A stretch of DNA of 64,000 nt from assembly GCF_000722875.1 (NCBI RefSeq), contig NZ_JFHR01000002.1:1-64000 (forward strand). The letters run 5' to 3'. Shown here one piece after another: positions 38,009 to 48,370 of this stretch. The DNA comes from Sphingobium chlorophenolicum (GTDB lineage: Bacteria; Pseudomonadota; Alphaproteobacteria; Sphingomonadales; Sphingomonadaceae). The notes under the pieces are model-generated. The model saw only the letters and a list, made by a program, of their open reading frames with translations. It did not search any database and was not told the DNA's origin. Positions within the stretch are counted from its first letter, which is position 1; each line of letters opens with the position of its first letter. The translations under genes and the position numbers were made by a program.

Positions 38009-38069
38009 AATAAACGTGGATAGACGAAATTACTTGGTGAAATACGCCATTATCTGTTGCATTAACCTT

Positions 38070-38095
38070 CGATGACAGTTTCGCTCACGTCATCG
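38070..38095. promoter_or_regulatory. Inverted repeat in the ftsZ leader
   Basis: CGATGAC (38070-38076) and GTCATCG (38089-38095) form a 7-bp inverted repeat in the 109-base gap before ftsZ. A TTAACC at 38062-38067 resembles one half of a CtrA site, but the partner half is missing. GGAGGG follows at about 38101, just before the ftsZ start. An ftsZ-specific promoter in this gap is likely from the general pattern, but I cannot fix its boxes. Confidence 0.35.
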
Positions 38096-38117
38096 GAGCT
38101 GGAGGGAGCTAAAGTTT

Positions 38118-39578
38118 ATGAGCATTGAAATCAGCCCGCCGCATGTGGACGAGTTGAAGCCACGCATCGCGGTGATCGGCGTCGGCGGCGCGGGCGGCAA
38201 CGCCATCGCGAACATGATCGCCGCGTCGGTCGAGGGCGTGGATTTCATCGTCGCCAATACCGACGCGCAGGCGCTGAACGCCTCCCCGGCGGAGCGGCGC
38301 ATCCAGCTTGGCCCGCAAATTACCGAAGGGCTGGGCGCCGGTTCGCGCCCGGAAATCGGCAAGGCGGCGGCTGAGGAGACGATCACCTCGGTCGAGGACG
38401 CGCTGAACGGCGCGCATATGTGCTTCATCGCCGCCGGCATGGGCGGTGGCACCGGCACCGGCGCGGCTCCCGTCATCGCCAAGGCGGCGCGGGATCGCGG
38501 CATCCTGACCGTCGGCGTCGTGACCAAGCCCTTCACCTTCGAGGGCAATCGCCGCATGAAGTCGGCCGAAGCGGGCATCGAGGAATTGCAGAAGCATGTC
38601 GATACCCTCATCGTCATTCCGAACCAGAATCTCTTCCTGATCGCCAACCCCAACACCACCTTCAAGGAAGCCTTCCAGATGGCGGACGAGGTGTTGCAGC
38701 AGGGCGTTCGCGGCATCACCGACCTGATGGTCATGCCTGGCCTCATCAACCTCGACTTCGCCGACGTCCGTTCGGTGATGGGGGAGATGGGCAAGGCGAT
38801 GATGGGCACCGGCGAAGCCGAAGGCGATGGCCGCGCTTTGCAGGCCGCCGAAAAGGCGATCGCCAACCCGCTGCTGGACGGCGTGTCGATGCGCGGCGCG
38901 AAGGGCGTGATCGTGTCCATCGTCGGCGGTGAGGACATGCGCCTGATGGAAGTGGACGAGGCCGCCAACCATATCCGCGAACTGGTCGATCCGGACGCGA
39001 ACATCATCTGGGGTTCGGCCTTCAACGACGGCCTGAACGGCAAGATTCGCGTGTCGGTGGTCGCCACCGGCATCGACAGCGATGCGGCAGGCGCCACCGC
39101 GCCGCTGACCCAGCCCTTCAGCTTCGCTAGCCGCCCGGCCGTCGCGGTGCCGACCGCCGCCGCGCCCAAGCCTGCCGCTGCCCCGGCGCCTGCGGCTGCG
39201 CCGGAACCGGCCCCCGAAACGCCGGAACTGCCGGAAACGCTGGAACTGGACGTGCCCGCCGCGCCCGCTCCCGCGCCGCTGACCCCGCCGGTTGCGGAGC
39301 AGCCCAAGTCCGCGCCTTTCGCGCCGCCGCGTCCGGCCGCCGTCTTCTCCGATGAAGACCCGTCGCAGGACGAACTGCTGTTGGGGGCCGAGGAAGCGGA
39401 AGCCAAGCCCGCGCCTGCCCCTGCGCCGCAGGCCGCCCCCCGCGTGGCCACCGGCGGCACGTTGTTCGAACGCATGGCGGGCCTGACCCGCGGCGCGGAA
39501 AAGGGTGCTGCCGCCAGCGACGACGGCGCGTCGGCTCCCGACATTCCGCGCTTCCTCAACCGTCAAAGCAACCAGTAA
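38118..39578 (+). CDS. ftsZ: Cell division protein FtsZ
   Basis: A 486-residue tubulin-like GTPase forming the division ring. The GTP-binding core is typical ([14 protein letters not shown] near residue 21 and the signature [13 protein letters not shown] near 110). A long Pro/Ala-rich linker (about 330-470) separates the core from the conserved C-terminal peptide DIPRFLNRQ, which binds FtsA and other partners. The long linker is normal in alphaproteobacteria. ATG 38118 follows GGAGGG. An intrinsic terminator follows. Confidence 0.97.
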   Translation: MSIEISPPHVDELKPRIAVIGVGGAGGNAIANMIAASVEGVDFIVANTDAQALNASPAERRIQLGPQITEGLGAGSRPEIGKAAAEETITSVEDALNGAHMCFIAAGMGGGTGTGAAPVIAKAARDRGILTVGVVTKPFTFEGNRRMKSAEAGIEELQKHVDTLIVIPNQNLFLIANPNTTFKEAFQMADEVLQQGVRGITDLMVMPGLINLDFADVRSVMGEMGKAMMGTGEAEGDGRALQAAEKAIANPLLDGVSMRGAKGVIVSIVGGEDMRLMEVDEAANHIRELVDPDANIIWGSAFNDGLNGKIRVSVVATGIDSDAAGATAPLTQPFSFASRPAVAVPTAAAPKPAAAPAPAAAPEPAPETPELPETLELDVPAAPAPAPLTPPVAEQPKSAPFAPPRPAAVFSDEDPSQDELLLGAEEAEAKPAPAPAPQAAPRVATGGTLFERMAGLTRGAEKGAAASDDGASAPDIPRFLNRQSNQ

Positions 39579-39625
39579 CAGGAGGCGGGCCCCAAGCCCG
39601 CTCCTGCTCCGCTCCTACAGGACAG

Positions 39626-39669
39626 GCGCGCTATCGGTTGTCACGGGCAACCGGGCGCGCTTTTTCTTT
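39626..39669 (+). terminator. Intrinsic terminator of the dcw cluster
   Basis: GCGCGC (39626-39631) pairs with GCGCGC (39655-39660), with an inner stem CGGTTG/CAACCG, followed by TTTTTCTTT. A second GC-rich hairpin lies just before it (39581-39604). This marks the end of transcription after ftsZ. Confidence 0.85.
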
Positions 39670-39713
39670 CGACATATTCCATTGCCCTGCCTCCTTCCGC
39701 TAAAAGGCTGCCT

Positions 39714-41489
39714 GTGAAACGCGATAATATATGGATTTTCGGCGCGTTGCTTCTGGCGGGCATCGTGCCGGTGCAATGGGTTTCGGCGCAGCCCGCGCAG
39801 GTGCAGGCGATCCGCCCCAGCGGCGAAATTCTCAACAATCATCTGGCCCGGCTGGCGTCCAATCCGCGTGACGTGACGGCGCTGATCGGCGCGGGCGAAG
39901 CGGCGCTCGACATGGACGATGCGCGCGCGGCGGCCGGTTTCTTCGCCCGCGCGGACGTGCTTCAGCCCAATAACGGCAAGGTGAAGGCAGGCCTTGGCCG
40001 GGTCATGTTGAAGAACCAGAATCCGGCCGAGGCGCTGCGCCTGTTCGATCAGGCGGTGCGGCTGGGCTATTCCGAAGCGACGTTGCTGGGTGATCGGGGC
40101 CTTGCCAGGGATATGACCGGCGATCAGGCCGGGGCGCAGCGCGACTATCAGGCCGCGCTGCAGCGGACGCCCGACGATGTGGAACTGACGCATCGTTACG
40201 CGGCGTCGCTTGGCATATCGGGTCAGGTGGACGCGGCGGAACGAGTGCTGAAACCGCTGCTCTACAAGAGTGACCGGGCCGCCTGGCGGTATCGCGCCTT
40301 CATCCTGGCGATGAACAACCGTCAGGCCGACGCGAAGAAGATCGCGGAGCAGACCATGCCGTCGCAACTCGCCACGGCGATCCTGCCCTATATGCAGAAG
40401 ATGCCCTATCTGACCGCTGCCCAGAAGGCGGCGGCAGTGCATTTCGGGCATTTCCCCGCCAATGTCGGCACCACCATCGCCGCTATTACGCCGACGCCGC
40501 CCGCCTTCGCGTCCGCCGCGCCGGTCGTCAGGCCGCCGGTTGCGGAGACGCCTCAGCCTGCTAAACCGGCGCGACAGGACCGGCGTTCGCGCAGCAACGG
40601 GACAGGGGCCGCCACGCTTGCCCAAGCGGAAGCGCCGCCTCGTGCCGCACCGGCGCCAGTACGGCAGGCCGCCTCCCAACCGGCGCAACCGCCTGCGCCT
40701 GCGCCTGCGTCGCAAGCCACGCTCGCTCCGAATGTGCAGGGGCCTCCGGCGCCCGGCTTCGAGTCCGTCCAGAACCAGCCCGCCGCGCCCGCCACCCCGC
40801 CATCCAGCCAGCTTAACGCAATCACGCTGGCCCAGGCATCCGCGCCGCAATCGCAAAGCGCGCCAGCCCCATCACCGGCCCCAACGCCGCCCGCCGCCAC
40901 GGCCGCAGCCGCGCCTTCGACCGCCACGCCCCAGCCGCAGATCGACCCTGCCGTGACCCGGTCGCTGGCCGACATCATACACGCCATCGACGTGCCCGAA
41001 TCCGAACGCCAGCCAAGCGCTGTCGCCGTGGATTTGACGGAAATCGCGCAGATGCAGGCCACCCGCCGCGCCGAACGCGAGGCCGCTGCCGCAGCGGCAG
41101 CCGACAAGGCGAAGAAAGCCGCCGCCGCCAAGGCAAAGGCCGAAGCCGACGCCAAGGCGAAGCAACTGGCCGAGGAAAAGAAGAAAGCCGCCGAGGAAAA
41201 GGCGCGCCTTGCCGCCAATCCGTCGCGCAACTGGCTTCAGGTGGGTACCGGTGCGAACAAGGGCGCGCTGGCCTTCACCATGAAGGGGTTGCGCAAGAAA
41301 TATGACTCGCTGGAACCGCAGGACGCCTGGGTCGCTGGCTGGGGCCGCACCAACCGCCTGCTGGTCGGGCCGTTCGCCAGTTTCAACCGCGCCAAGACGC
41401 TGGAGGACAAGCTGAAAGCGGCGGGCGCGGACGTGTTCGCCTGGAAAAGCGATGCCGGCGAGGTAGTCGAACGACTCCCCGCCAAATAG
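39714..41489 (+). CDS. TPR and SPOR-domain exported protein
   Basis: A 591-residue protein with a signal peptide (residues 1-25, ending SAQPA), tetratricopeptide-like repeats (about 40-200), a very long Ala/Pro/Gln linker (about 255-410), a charged helical stretch with Lys-Ala repeats (about 440-505) and a C-terminal SPOR domain (about 507-590, NWLQVGTG onward). The SPOR domain would bring it to septal peptidoglycan, which suits its place after ftsZ. GTG 39714 is the start that gives the signal peptide. The low-complexity linker may vary between strains. Confidence 0.82.
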   Translation: MKRDNIWIFGALLLAGIVPVQWVSAQPAQVQAIRPSGEILNNHLARLASNPRDVTALIGAGEAALDMDDARAAAGFFARADVLQPNNGKVKAGLGRVMLKNQNPAEALRLFDQAVRLGYSEATLLGDRGLARDMTGDQAGAQRDYQAALQRTPDDVELTHRYAASLGISGQVDAAERVLKPLLYKSDRAAWRYRAFILAMNNRQADAKKIAEQTMPSQLATAILPYMQKMPYLTAAQKAAAVHFGHFPANVGTTIAAITPTPPAFASAAPVVRPPVAETPQPAKPARQDRRSRSNGTGAATLAQAEAPPRAAPAPVRQAASQPAQPPAPAPASQATLAPNVQGPPAPGFESVQNQPAAPATPPSSQLNAITLAQASAPQSQSAPAPSPAPTPPAATAAAAPSTATPQPQIDPAVTRSLADIIHAIDVPESERQPSAVAVDLTEIAQMQATRRAEREAAAAAAADKAKKAAAAKAKAEADAKAKQLAEEKKKAAEEKARLAANPSRNWLQVGTGANKGALAFTMKGLRKKYDSLEPQDAWVAGWGRTNRLLVGPFASFNRAKTLEDKLKAAGADVFAWKSDAGEVVERLPAK

Positions 41490-41539
41490 GGCGATTGACG
41501 ACTCGGAAAAGGCGGAAAACACTATTAAGGAGCGCCGGT

Positions 41540-42697
41540 ATGACGCTGCTTGCCTCCTATGCTTCGCACCCCGGCAGCAGCCGGGGCCGCCTCCATTCCG
41601 AACCCGGCGGCGAGGTGCGCGGCCCCCGCGACATGTTCCAGCGCGACCGGGACCGCATCATCCACTCCATCGCCTTCCGCCGCCTGCGCCACAAAACGCA
41701 GGTGTTCGTCTCGCCCGACGGCGATCATTTCCGCGTCCGCCTGACCCATAGCCTCGAGGTGGCGCAGATCGGCCGCACCACGGCGCGGACGCTGGGGTTG
41801 AACGAAGACCTCACCGAAGCGCTCTGCCTGGCCCATGATATCGGCCATCCCCCCTTCGGCCATGCGGGGGAGGATGCGCTGGAGGCGGCGATGGACGACC
41901 ATGGCGGCTTCGATCACAATGCGCATACGCTGCGCACGCTGATGCTGCTGGAAAGCCCCTATCCGCTGTTCCGGGGGCTGAACCTCAGTTGGGAAATGCT
42001 GGAAGGGCTGGCCAAGCATAACGGCCCCATCGCCCATCCCGGCTGGGCCATGCGGGAGGTGGACGCGCTGTTCCCGCTCGACCTGCCGAGCCATGCTTCG
42101 CTGGAGGCGCAACTGGCCGCCATCGCGGACGATATCGCCTATGACAATCACGACATAGACGACGGCCTGCGCGCCGGTTTGCTGACCCTCGATCAATTGC
42201 TGACCGTGCCGTTGGTCAAGACCTGCTGGGACCGGGTGCGCGCCCGCTATCCCACTATTCCCGAAAACCGGCTGCTGCGCGAACTGGTGCGGGAGCAGAT
42301 CGGCGTTATGGCGAACGACCTGATCGCCGCCACCCGCGCCAATATCGCGGAATCGGGCGTCGAGACGGTGGACGACGTCCGCCGGGCGGGTCGCACGTTG
42401 GTCGCCTTCTCACCCGAACTGGCGGCGCAGGAGCGGGAATTGAAGCGCTTCATGTATGCGGCGCTCTATCATCACCCATCGCAACTGGCTGCGGCGGACC
42501 GGGCGCGAGTGATCGTCACCGACCTGTTCCGCGCCTATCAGGCCGACCCCAAGCTGATGCCCGCCGAATGGCGCGACGATTGCGCATCGTCCGAACCGCA
42601 GCGCAGCCGTCATATCGCGGACTTCATCGCGGGAATGACTGATCGCTATGCCGAAAAGCGCCATGCCGAAATATTCGGCGGGCTGGAAATTGCCTGA
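41540..42697 (+). CDS. dgt: dGTP triphosphohydrolase-like HD-domain protein
   Basis: A 385-residue HD-superfamily dNTP triphosphohydrolase (type 2 dGTPase-like), which cleaves dNTPs to nucleoside and triphosphate. Metal-binding HD motifs are visible: RLTHSLEVAQIGR, and CLAHDIGHPPFGHAGEDAL near residue 98, with the family N-terminus MFQRDRDRIIHSIAFRRLRH. ATG 41540 is chosen because AAGGAG lies 7 bases upstream; the frame is open 45 bases earlier. It lies 51 bases after the SPOR gene. Confidence 0.9.
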   Translation: MTLLASYASHPGSSRGRLHSEPGGEVRGPRDMFQRDRDRIIHSIAFRRLRHKTQVFVSPDGDHFRVRLTHSLEVAQIGRTTARTLGLNEDLTEALCLAHDIGHPPFGHAGEDALEAAMDDHGGFDHNAHTLRTLMLLESPYPLFRGLNLSWEMLEGLAKHNGPIAHPGWAMREVDALFPLDLPSHASLEAQLAAIADDIAYDNHDIDDGLRAGLLTLDQLLTVPLVKTCWDRVRARYPTIPENRLLRELVREQIGVMANDLIAATRANIAESGVETVDDVRRAGRTLVAFSPELAAQERELKRFMYAALYHHPSQLAAADRARVIVTDLFRAYQADPKLMPAEWRDDCASSEPQRSRHIADFIAGMTDRYAEKRHAEIFGGLEIA

Positions 42698-42773
42698 GAT
42701 GCCCGATTGACGCCGGGGCGCGTTTGACGCAATGCGAAAGGGTCTCCGGCGTCGAGGATTCGACTCCGGACTT

Positions 42774-42971
42774 GATGCGGGAGAGCATGGGAAGCCTTTC
42801 AGGCCGCCCCGTCGCCGAAGGAGCAACCGCCCCGGAATCTCTCAGGCCAAAGGACCGCATCATGGGCAGGCACTCTGGAAAGCGGACGGTCTGATGCCGT
42901 CCCACCGAAGGGGTAAGCCATCCGGTCGATTGGCCGGTGGTCAAAGCTCTCAGGTTCCGTGACAGAGGGGG
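42774..42971 (+). promoter_or_regulatory. Tandem glycine riboswitch
   Basis: Two glycine aptamers in series upstream of gcvT. In the first, GATGCGG (42774-42780) pairs with CCGCATC (42855-42861), and the conserved GGGAGAGC, GCCGAAGGAGCAA, AATCTCTCAGG and AAAGGACCG blocks are present. The second has CACTCTGG, CACCGAAGGGGTAA, AGCTCTCAGG and GACAGAGGGG. Glycine binding is expected to switch on the glycine cleavage operon. The rest of the 346-base gap 42698-43043 has no gene. Confidence 0.93.
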
Positions 42972-43043
42972 TGGCAAATGCATGGAGTCCGGCTTCGGAC
43001 GCGTGTCTGTGTCGCCTTGTTACTCGCACGGAAAGGCCGCCAT

Positions 43044-44195
43044 ATGTCCGGCAATGACGACATCGCCCATATCGAAGAAGAATTGCCGCTGCAGGACCTG
43101 CCGCTGGATGCATGGCACCGCGTCAGGGGCGCGCGCATGGTCGGCTTTGCGGGCTATCATATGCCGATCCAATATGAAGGCATCATGGCCGAACATGCCT
43201 GGACCCGCGAACATGCCGGGCTGTTCGACGTCAGCCATATGGGGCAGTTGACCTTCTCCGGCGATGGCGTGGACGAGGCGCTGGAACATCTGTTGCCGAG
43301 CGACATCAAGGGGCTGAAGCCCTTCCGCCAGCGCTATTCGATGCTGCTCGACGAAGAGGGCGGCATTCTCGACGACCTGATGGTGTCGCGCCTCGGTGGC
43401 GGGGCCTTCGACGGCGCGGACATCTACATGGTCGTCAACGGCGCGACCAAATATGACGATATCGGCTGGATGATCGAGCATCTGCCCGATGAGGTCGTGA
43501 TGAACCATATGGACGAGCAGGCGCTGCTCGCCCTGCAAGGTCCGGAAGCGGGCGAGGCGCTGGCCAGTCTCATCCCCGAAACCGCCGACCTGATCTTCAT
43601 GCAGTCCGGGCCGTTCGTCTGGCGTGGCGTGCCGCTGTGGATCAGCCGTTCGGGCTATACCGGCGAGGATGGTTTCGAGATCAGCGTTCCGGCCGGGGAT
43701 GTCACGTTGCTGGCGGACGCGCTTTGCGATCTGCCGCAGGTGAAGCCCATCGGTCTGGGCGCGCGGGATTCCCTGCGCCTTGAGGCGGGGCTGCCGCTCT
43801 ACGGGCATGATCTGACCCCTGCGGTCAGCACCATCGGGGCCGATCTGGGCTTCGCGATCCAGAAGCGCCGCCGCGAAGAGGGCGGCTTCATCGGTCATGC
43901 CCGCGTGATGAAGGAACTGGCCGATGGGCCGGGGTCCAGGCGCGTGGGGTTGAAGATCGAGGGTCGCCTGCCCGCCCGCGAGGGTGCAGCCATCTACGCG
44001 GGCGACGTGCTGGTGGGGGAGGTCACTTCGGGCGGCTTCGCGCCGACCGTGGGCGCGCCCATCGCCATGGGCTGGGTCAGCCTGCCGCATGCCGGGCTGG
44101 GCGAAGCGCTGGAGATCGAGGTGCGCGGCAAGCGCATCGCCGCGACCGTCGCGCCGATGCCGTTCGTGCCGCACCGTTACCGCCGCAAGGCATAA
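43044..44195 (+). CDS. gcvT: Aminomethyltransferase (glycine cleavage T protein)
   Basis: A 383-residue T protein that passes the methylene group from lipoyl-H protein to tetrahydrofolate and releases ammonia. Motifs: [30 protein letters not shown], and [14 protein letters not shown], plus [20 protein letters not shown] near the folate site. ATG 43044 has GGAAAGG upstream and gives the family N-terminus; ATG 42978, just after the riboswitch, would add 22 residues. First gene of the riboswitch-controlled operon. Confidence 0.93.
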   Translation: MSGNDDIAHIEEELPLQDLPLDAWHRVRGARMVGFAGYHMPIQYEGIMAEHAWTREHAGLFDVSHMGQLTFSGDGVDEALEHLLPSDIKGLKPFRQRYSMLLDEEGGILDDLMVSRLGGGAFDGADIYMVVNGATKYDDIGWMIEHLPDEVVMNHMDEQALLALQGPEAGEALASLIPETADLIFMQSGPFVWRGVPLWISRSGYTGEDGFEISVPAGDVTLLADALCDLPQVKPIGLGARDSLRLEAGLPLYGHDLTPAVSTIGADLGFAIQKRRREEGGFIGHARVMKELADGPGSRRVGLKIEGRLPAREGAAIYAGDVLVGEVTSGGFAPTVGAPIAMGWVSLPHAGLGEALEIEVRGKRIAATVAPMPFVPHRYRRKA

Positions 44196-44254
44196 TTTTC
44201 CTGGTTTTTATTGGTCATGATTTTCAAGAAAATCATTCCGTGGGGAGTAAATCC

Positions 44255-44626
44255 ATGAGCCGTTATTTCACCGACGAACATGAATGGATCGATGTCGCGG
44301 GCGAAATCGCCACCGTCGGCATCACTGACTATGCGCAGGAGCAGTTGGGCGACATCGTGTTCGTCGAACTGCCAGCCGAGGGGACGAGCTTCGAAAAGGG
44401 CGACGACGCCGCCGTTGTGGAGTCGGTCAAGGCCGCTTCGGACGTCTATGCGCCGATTTCGGGCGAAGTGGTCGAAACGAACAGCGCGCTGGAGGACGAA
44501 CCCGCGCTGGTGAACAGCGACGCGGAGGAGGACGGCTGGTTCTTCAAGCTGCGCATCGCCGACGCCAGCGAGCTGGAAGGCCTGATGAACGAAGCCGCCT
44601 ACAAGAAGTTCGTGGCGAGCCTTTGA
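44255..44626 (+). CDS. gcvH: Glycine cleavage system H protein
   Basis: A 123-residue lipoyl carrier. The lipoylated residue should be Lys59 in [29 protein letters not shown] is the usual preceding strand. ATG 44255 has GGGGAG seven bases upstream; the frame is open 15 bases earlier. It shuttles the aminomethyl group between P, T and L proteins. A large inverted repeat follows it before gcvPA. Confidence 0.96.
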   Translation: MSRYFTDEHEWIDVAGEIATVGITDYAQEQLGDIVFVELPAEGTSFEKGDDAAVVESVKAASDVYAPISGEVVETNSALEDEPALVNSDAEEDGWFFKLRIADASELEGLMNEAAYKKFVASL

Positions 44627-44635
44627 TGAAATAAG

Positions 44636-44762
44636 CCCCTCCCTTTCAAGGGAGGGGGAAGGGGTGGGTCGCGACCGAAGGGAGCGTCCGCCCTGTCGAG
44701 ATGGCGGCAGGCTCGCTTCGCTCGCCACCCACCCCCAACCCCTCCCTTGAAAGGGAGGGGGG
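44636..44762. repeat. Large inverted repeat inside the gcv operon (G/C-block family)
   Basis: Arms CCCCTCCCTTTCAAGGGAGG (from 44636) and its complement ending at 44762 form a long imperfect inverted repeat, each arm itself a small palindrome, continuing inward as GGGTGGGT and ACCCACCC. The inner part has another small hairpin (GCTCGCTTCGCTCGC region). Relatives lie at 55942-56012 and, in short form, at 12322-12344. It fills nearly the whole gcvH-gcvPA gap. Confidence 0.88.
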
Positions 44763-44773
44763 AGTTTTGGAAA

Positions 44774-46132
44774 ATGCGCTACTTACCCCTTACCGACACT
44801 GACCGGCAGGACATGCTGTCCGTTATCGGTGCGTCGTCGGTCGACGACCTGTTCGTGGACGTTCCCGCCGAAGCCCGGCTTCCCGGCAAGATTGCGGGCC
44901 TGCCCGATCATGCCAGCGAACTGGCGGTCGAGCGCCATATGGCGGCCCTTGCGCGGAAAAATCTGTCGGCGGGGGAGGCTCCCTTCTTCCTGGGGGCGGG
45001 CGCGTACAGGCATCATGTTCCCGCCAGCGTCGATCATCTGATCCAGCGCGGCGAGTTCCTGACCGCCTACACCCCCTATCAGCCGGAAATCGCGCAGGGC
45101 ACGTTGCAGGTGCTGTTCGAATTCCAGACGCAGGTGGCGCGCCTGCTCGGCTGCGACGTCGCCAACGCCTCCATGTATGACGGGTCGACCGCCTGCTGGG
45201 AGGCCATCGGCATGGCCCGGCGCATCACCAAGCGCGGCAAGGCGATCCTCTCGTCCGGCCTGCACCCCCATTATGTCTCGGTCGCCAACACCATGGCGAA
45301 GTTCACCGGCGACGTGCTGGTGCATGAAGCCCCGACGCTGGAAGCCGTCACCGACATCGACGCGCTGATCGCCGGGATCGACAAGGATACGAGCTGCGTC
45401 GTCGTCCAATATCCGGACATTCTCGGCCGCATCGCCGACCTGACCCCGCTGGCCGACGCCGCCCATGCAGCGGGCGCGCTGCTGGTCGCGGTCGTGACGG
45501 AGCCTGTGGCGCTGGGCGCGATCAAGGCGCCGGGTCATATGGGCGCGGACATCGTCGTCGGTGAAGGCCAGTCCATCGGCGTCGGCCTGCAATTTGGCGG
45601 GCCTTATCTTGGCCTCTTCGCATGCAAGCAGAAATATGTCCGCCAGATGCCGGGCCGCCTCTGCGGCGAGACGGTGGACGCGGCGGGCAAGCGCGGCTTC
45701 GTGCTGACGCTTTCGACCCGCGAGCAGCATATCCGCCGCGAAAAGGCGACGTCCAACATCTGCACCAATTCTGGTCTCTGCGCGCTGGCGTTCAGCATCC
45801 ATATGACCCTGTTGGGCGAAAAGGGATTGCGGGAACTGGCGGTGCTCAACCATGGACTGACCGTTCAGGCGGCCGACCGTCTGGCGAAGGTGCCGGGCGT
45901 CACGCTGCTCAACGACAGCTTCTTCAACGAATTCACGCTGATCCTGTCGAAGGATGCCCGCGAAGTTGTCCGCAATCTGGCGGACAAGGGCCTATTGGGC
46001 GGCGTTTCACTCGGCCGCCTGTTCCCGGACGCGCCGGAGATCGGCAACGGGCTGGTCGTGGCCGTCACTGAAACCGTGACCGCGGAGGATATCGAAGCCT
46101 TTGCCAAGGCGCTTGAGGAGGAACTGGCATGA
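44774..46132 (+). CDS. gcvPA: Glycine dehydrogenase (decarboxylating) subunit 1
   Basis: A 452-residue N-terminal half of the two-subunit P protein. It carries the family start ([18 protein letters not shown]) and the dimer/active-site segments [20 protein letters not shown] and [14 protein letters not shown]. With subunit 2 it decarboxylates glycine and loads the aminomethyl group onto GcvH. ATG 44774 has GGAG nine bases upstream; the frame is open 27 bases earlier inside the repeat. Its stop overlaps gcvPB. Confidence 0.94.
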   Translation: MRYLPLTDTDRQDMLSVIGASSVDDLFVDVPAEARLPGKIAGLPDHASELAVERHMAALARKNLSAGEAPFFLGAGAYRHHVPASVDHLIQRGEFLTAYTPYQPEIAQGTLQVLFEFQTQVARLLGCDVANASMYDGSTACWEAIGMARRITKRGKAILSSGLHPHYVSVANTMAKFTGDVLVHEAPTLEAVTDIDALIAGIDKDTSCVVVQYPDILGRIADLTPLADAAHAAGALLVAVVTEPVALGAIKAPGHMGADIVVGEGQSIGVGLQFGGPYLGLFACKQKYVRQMPGRLCGETVDAAGKRGFVLTLSTREQHIRREKATSNICTNSGLCALAFSIHMTLLGEKGLRELAVLNHGLTVQAADRLAKVPGVTLLNDSFFNEFTLILSKDAREVVRNLADKGLLGGVSLGRLFPDAPEIGNGLVVAVTETVTAEDIEAFAKALEEELA

Positions 46133-47700
46133 CCATGCTGAAGGAAGGCCGCCCCACCGCGCCGCAAGCCCTCAACGAAGCCGATACGACTCCCGCGACC
46201 GCCACGGGCAATCGCGCCCTGATGCTGGAGGAGGCGCTGATCTTCGAGATCGGCTCGACTGAGACAACCGGCGTCGATTTCGCCGAAGCGCCGAAAGTCG
46301 TCAGTCGCCTCGGCAACCTCGCCCGCACCGACGGCATCGGCCTGCCCGGCCTGTCGGAGCAGGAGACGGTGCGCCATTATACGCGCCTCAGCCGCCAGAA
46401 TTACGCCATCGACCTGGGCCTTTTCCCGCTCGGTTCCTGCACGATGAAGCATAATCCGCGCCTGAATGAGAAGGTGGCGCGGATGCCCGGTTTCGCCGAT
46501 CTGCACCCGCTTGCGCCCCAATCCACTGTCCAGGGCGCGCTGGCGGTGATCCATGAACTGGCCGCTTGGCTGGTGACGCTGACCGGCATGCATTCGGTTG
46601 CGATGAGCCCCAAGGCTGGTGCGCATGGTGAGCTTTGCGGCCTGCTGGCGATCCGCGCCGCCCTGGAGGCACGCGGCGATGCGCGCAGCGTCATTCTGGT
46701 CCCTGAAAGTGCGCACGGCACCAATCCCGCGACTGCTGCCTTCTGCGGCTATAAGGTGGAGGATATTCCGGCGACCCCGGATGGCCGGGTGGATCTGGAG
46801 GCGCTCAAGGCCCGCCTAGGCCCCGATGTTGCGGCGGTGATGATCACCAACCCCAACACCTGCGGCCTGTTCGAGCGGGACATGAAGACGATTTCCGACG
46901 CGGTGCACGCCGCCGGAGCCTTCGTCTATTGTGACGGTGCGAACTTCAACGCCATTGTCGGCCGGGTCCGCCCCGGCGATCTGGGCGTCGACGCGATGCA
47001 CATCAACCTGCACAAGACCTTCTCGACGCCCCATGGCGGCGGTGGGCCCGGCTCCGGCCCCGTGGTGCTGTCGGAGGCGCTGGCGCCCTTCGCGCCGCTG
47101 CCCTTCGTGGAAAAGCAGGGCGACAAGTTCGTGCTGGTCGAGGAGGAGACGGCGGAAGACCATCATGGCCAGACCTTCGGCCGCATGGTCGCCTTCCATG
47201 GCCAGATGGGCATGTTCACCCGCGCATTGACCTATATCCTCAGCCACGGCGCGGATGGTTTGCGGCAGGTCGCCACGGACGCCGTTCTGAACGCCAATTA
47301 CATCCTGCGCAGCCTGGACGATGTGCTGGACGCCCCCTTCGGCGGCAGCGGCCCCTGCATGCATGAGGCGCTGTTCAGCGACAAGGGGCTGGCCGAAGGC
47401 TTCACCACGCTCGACATCGCCAAGGGGCTGATCGACGAGGGCTTCCACCCGATGACCATGTATTTCCCGCTGGTCGTCCACGGCGCGATGCTGGTCGAAC
47501 CGACCGAGACGGAAAGCAAGGCCGCGCTTGACCAGTTCATCCTGGCGCTGCGCAGCCTCGCGGAACGCGCCAAGGCGGGCGACGAGGCGTTGAAGGGGGC
47601 GCCCTATTTCGCGCCCCGCCGCCGCCTGGACGAGACGCTGGCCGCCCGCAAGCCGGTCCTGACCTGGACGGAGCCGGAACTGGCGGAAGCCGCCGAATGA
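46129..47700 (+). CDS. gcvPB: Glycine dehydrogenase (decarboxylating) subunit 2
   Basis: A 523-residue C-terminal half of P protein that binds PLP through the Lys in [17 protein letters not shown] (about residue 298). SLGSCTMK appears as [11 protein letters not shown] near residue 103. ATG 46129 overlaps the gcvPA stop (ATGA); ATG 46135 is possible. The stop overlaps the next gene by 4 bases, so the operon runs on. Confidence 0.95.
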   Translation: MTMLKEGRPTAPQALNEADTTPATATGNRALMLEEALIFEIGSTETTGVDFAEAPKVVSRLGNLARTDGIGLPGLSEQETVRHYTRLSRQNYAIDLGLFPLGSCTMKHNPRLNEKVARMPGFADLHPLAPQSTVQGALAVIHELAAWLVTLTGMHSVAMSPKAGAHGELCGLLAIRAALEARGDARSVILVPESAHGTNPATAAFCGYKVEDIPATPDGRVDLEALKARLGPDVAAVMITNPNTCGLFERDMKTISDAVHAAGAFVYCDGANFNAIVGRVRPGDLGVDAMHINLHKTFSTPHGGGGPGSGPVVLSEALAPFAPLPFVEKQGDKFVLVEEETAEDHHGQTFGRMVAFHGQMGMFTRALTYILSHGADGLRQVATDAVLNANYILRSLDDVLDAPFGGSGPCMHEALFSDKGLAEGFTTLDIAKGLIDEGFHPMTMYFPLVVHGAMLVEPTETESKAALDQFILALRSLAERAKAGDEALKGAPYFAPRRRLDETLAARKPVLTWTEPELAEAAE

Positions 47701-48344
47701 CGGGCGGGCCGGAGCCGTGGGAACCCGGTTCCGGCTCCGTCGCTGCGGGCAAGCGATACGCTCCCGCAACCGGACGCAACCGCGACGCCATATTGGCTGT
47801 CCTTCGCGAGGAACTGCCATCCTCCGGCCTTGTGCTGGAGGTGGCGAGCGGCAGCGGAGAGCATATAGTCCATTTCGCCGCTGCATTGCCCGCGCTGGAC
47901 TGGCAACCGACCGATCCCGATCCGGCGGCGCTGGCGTCCATCGATGCCTGGCGGGAGGAAGCGGGCCTTCCCAATGTGCGCCCACCCATCCGGCTCAATG
48001 CAGCCATCGATTGGCCGGTGGAAGCGGCTGACGCGGTCCTGTGCATCAACATGGTCCACATCAGCGAATGGGCCGCCACCGCCGGGCTGTTCAGAGGGTG
48101 CGCGAAGCTGCTGTCCCCTGGCGCTCCGCTGATAATCTATGGCCCGTTCCTGGAAGTCGACGTCGCAACGGCTCCCACCAATAGGGCGTTCGATCGGTCG
48201 TTGAAGGAGCGTAACTCCGAATGGGGACTTCGCAACGTCGCCGACCTCGATCGGGTCGGCGACGCATTCGGCCTTGCGCGAGACCGGCGGGTGGAAATGC
48301 CGGCCAACAATCTCATGCTGATTTACCGTCCCCGCCTGTCCTGA
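47697..48344 (+). CDS. DUF938 family SAM-dependent methyltransferase-like protein
   Basis: A 215-residue class I methyltransferase fold of the DUF938 family. The SAM loop is LVLEVASGSGEHIVHFA (about residues 44-60), followed by DWQPTDPDPAAL and CINMVHISEW, and a C-terminal RRVEMPANNLMLIYR. The substrate is unknown. Its ATG overlaps the gcvPB stop, so it is probably expressed from the glycine riboswitch, though no biochemical link to glycine is known to me. Confidence 0.82.
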   Translation: MTGGPEPWEPGSGSVAAGKRYAPATGRNRDAILAVLREELPSSGLVLEVASGSGEHIVHFAAALPALDWQPTDPDPAALASIDAWREEAGLPNVRPPIRLNAAIDWPVEAADAVLCINMVHISEWAATAGLFRGCAKLLSPGAPLIIYGPFLEVDVATAPTNRAFDRSLKERNSEWGLRNVADLDRVGDAFGLARDRRVEMPANNLMLIYRPRLS

Positions 48345-48370
48345 TCGGACGGCGGGCAACTCGGCCAGGC

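Noticed and set aside
38062..38067. CtrA binding site upstream of ftsZ
   Set aside because: TTAACC is only one half of TTAA-N7-TTAA; the second half is absent at the right spacing, so I mention it only as a weak hint.
38090..39566. Long minus-strand open frames opposite ftsZ
   Set aside because: ftsZ is unmistakable on the plus strand; both minus frames lack motifs and reflect strong GC bias at third positions.
42707..42760. Promoter for the gcv operon from two TTGACG hexamers
   Set aside because: TTGACG occurs at 42707 and 42724, but no acceptable -10 box lies 16-18 bases downstream of either, so I do not call it.
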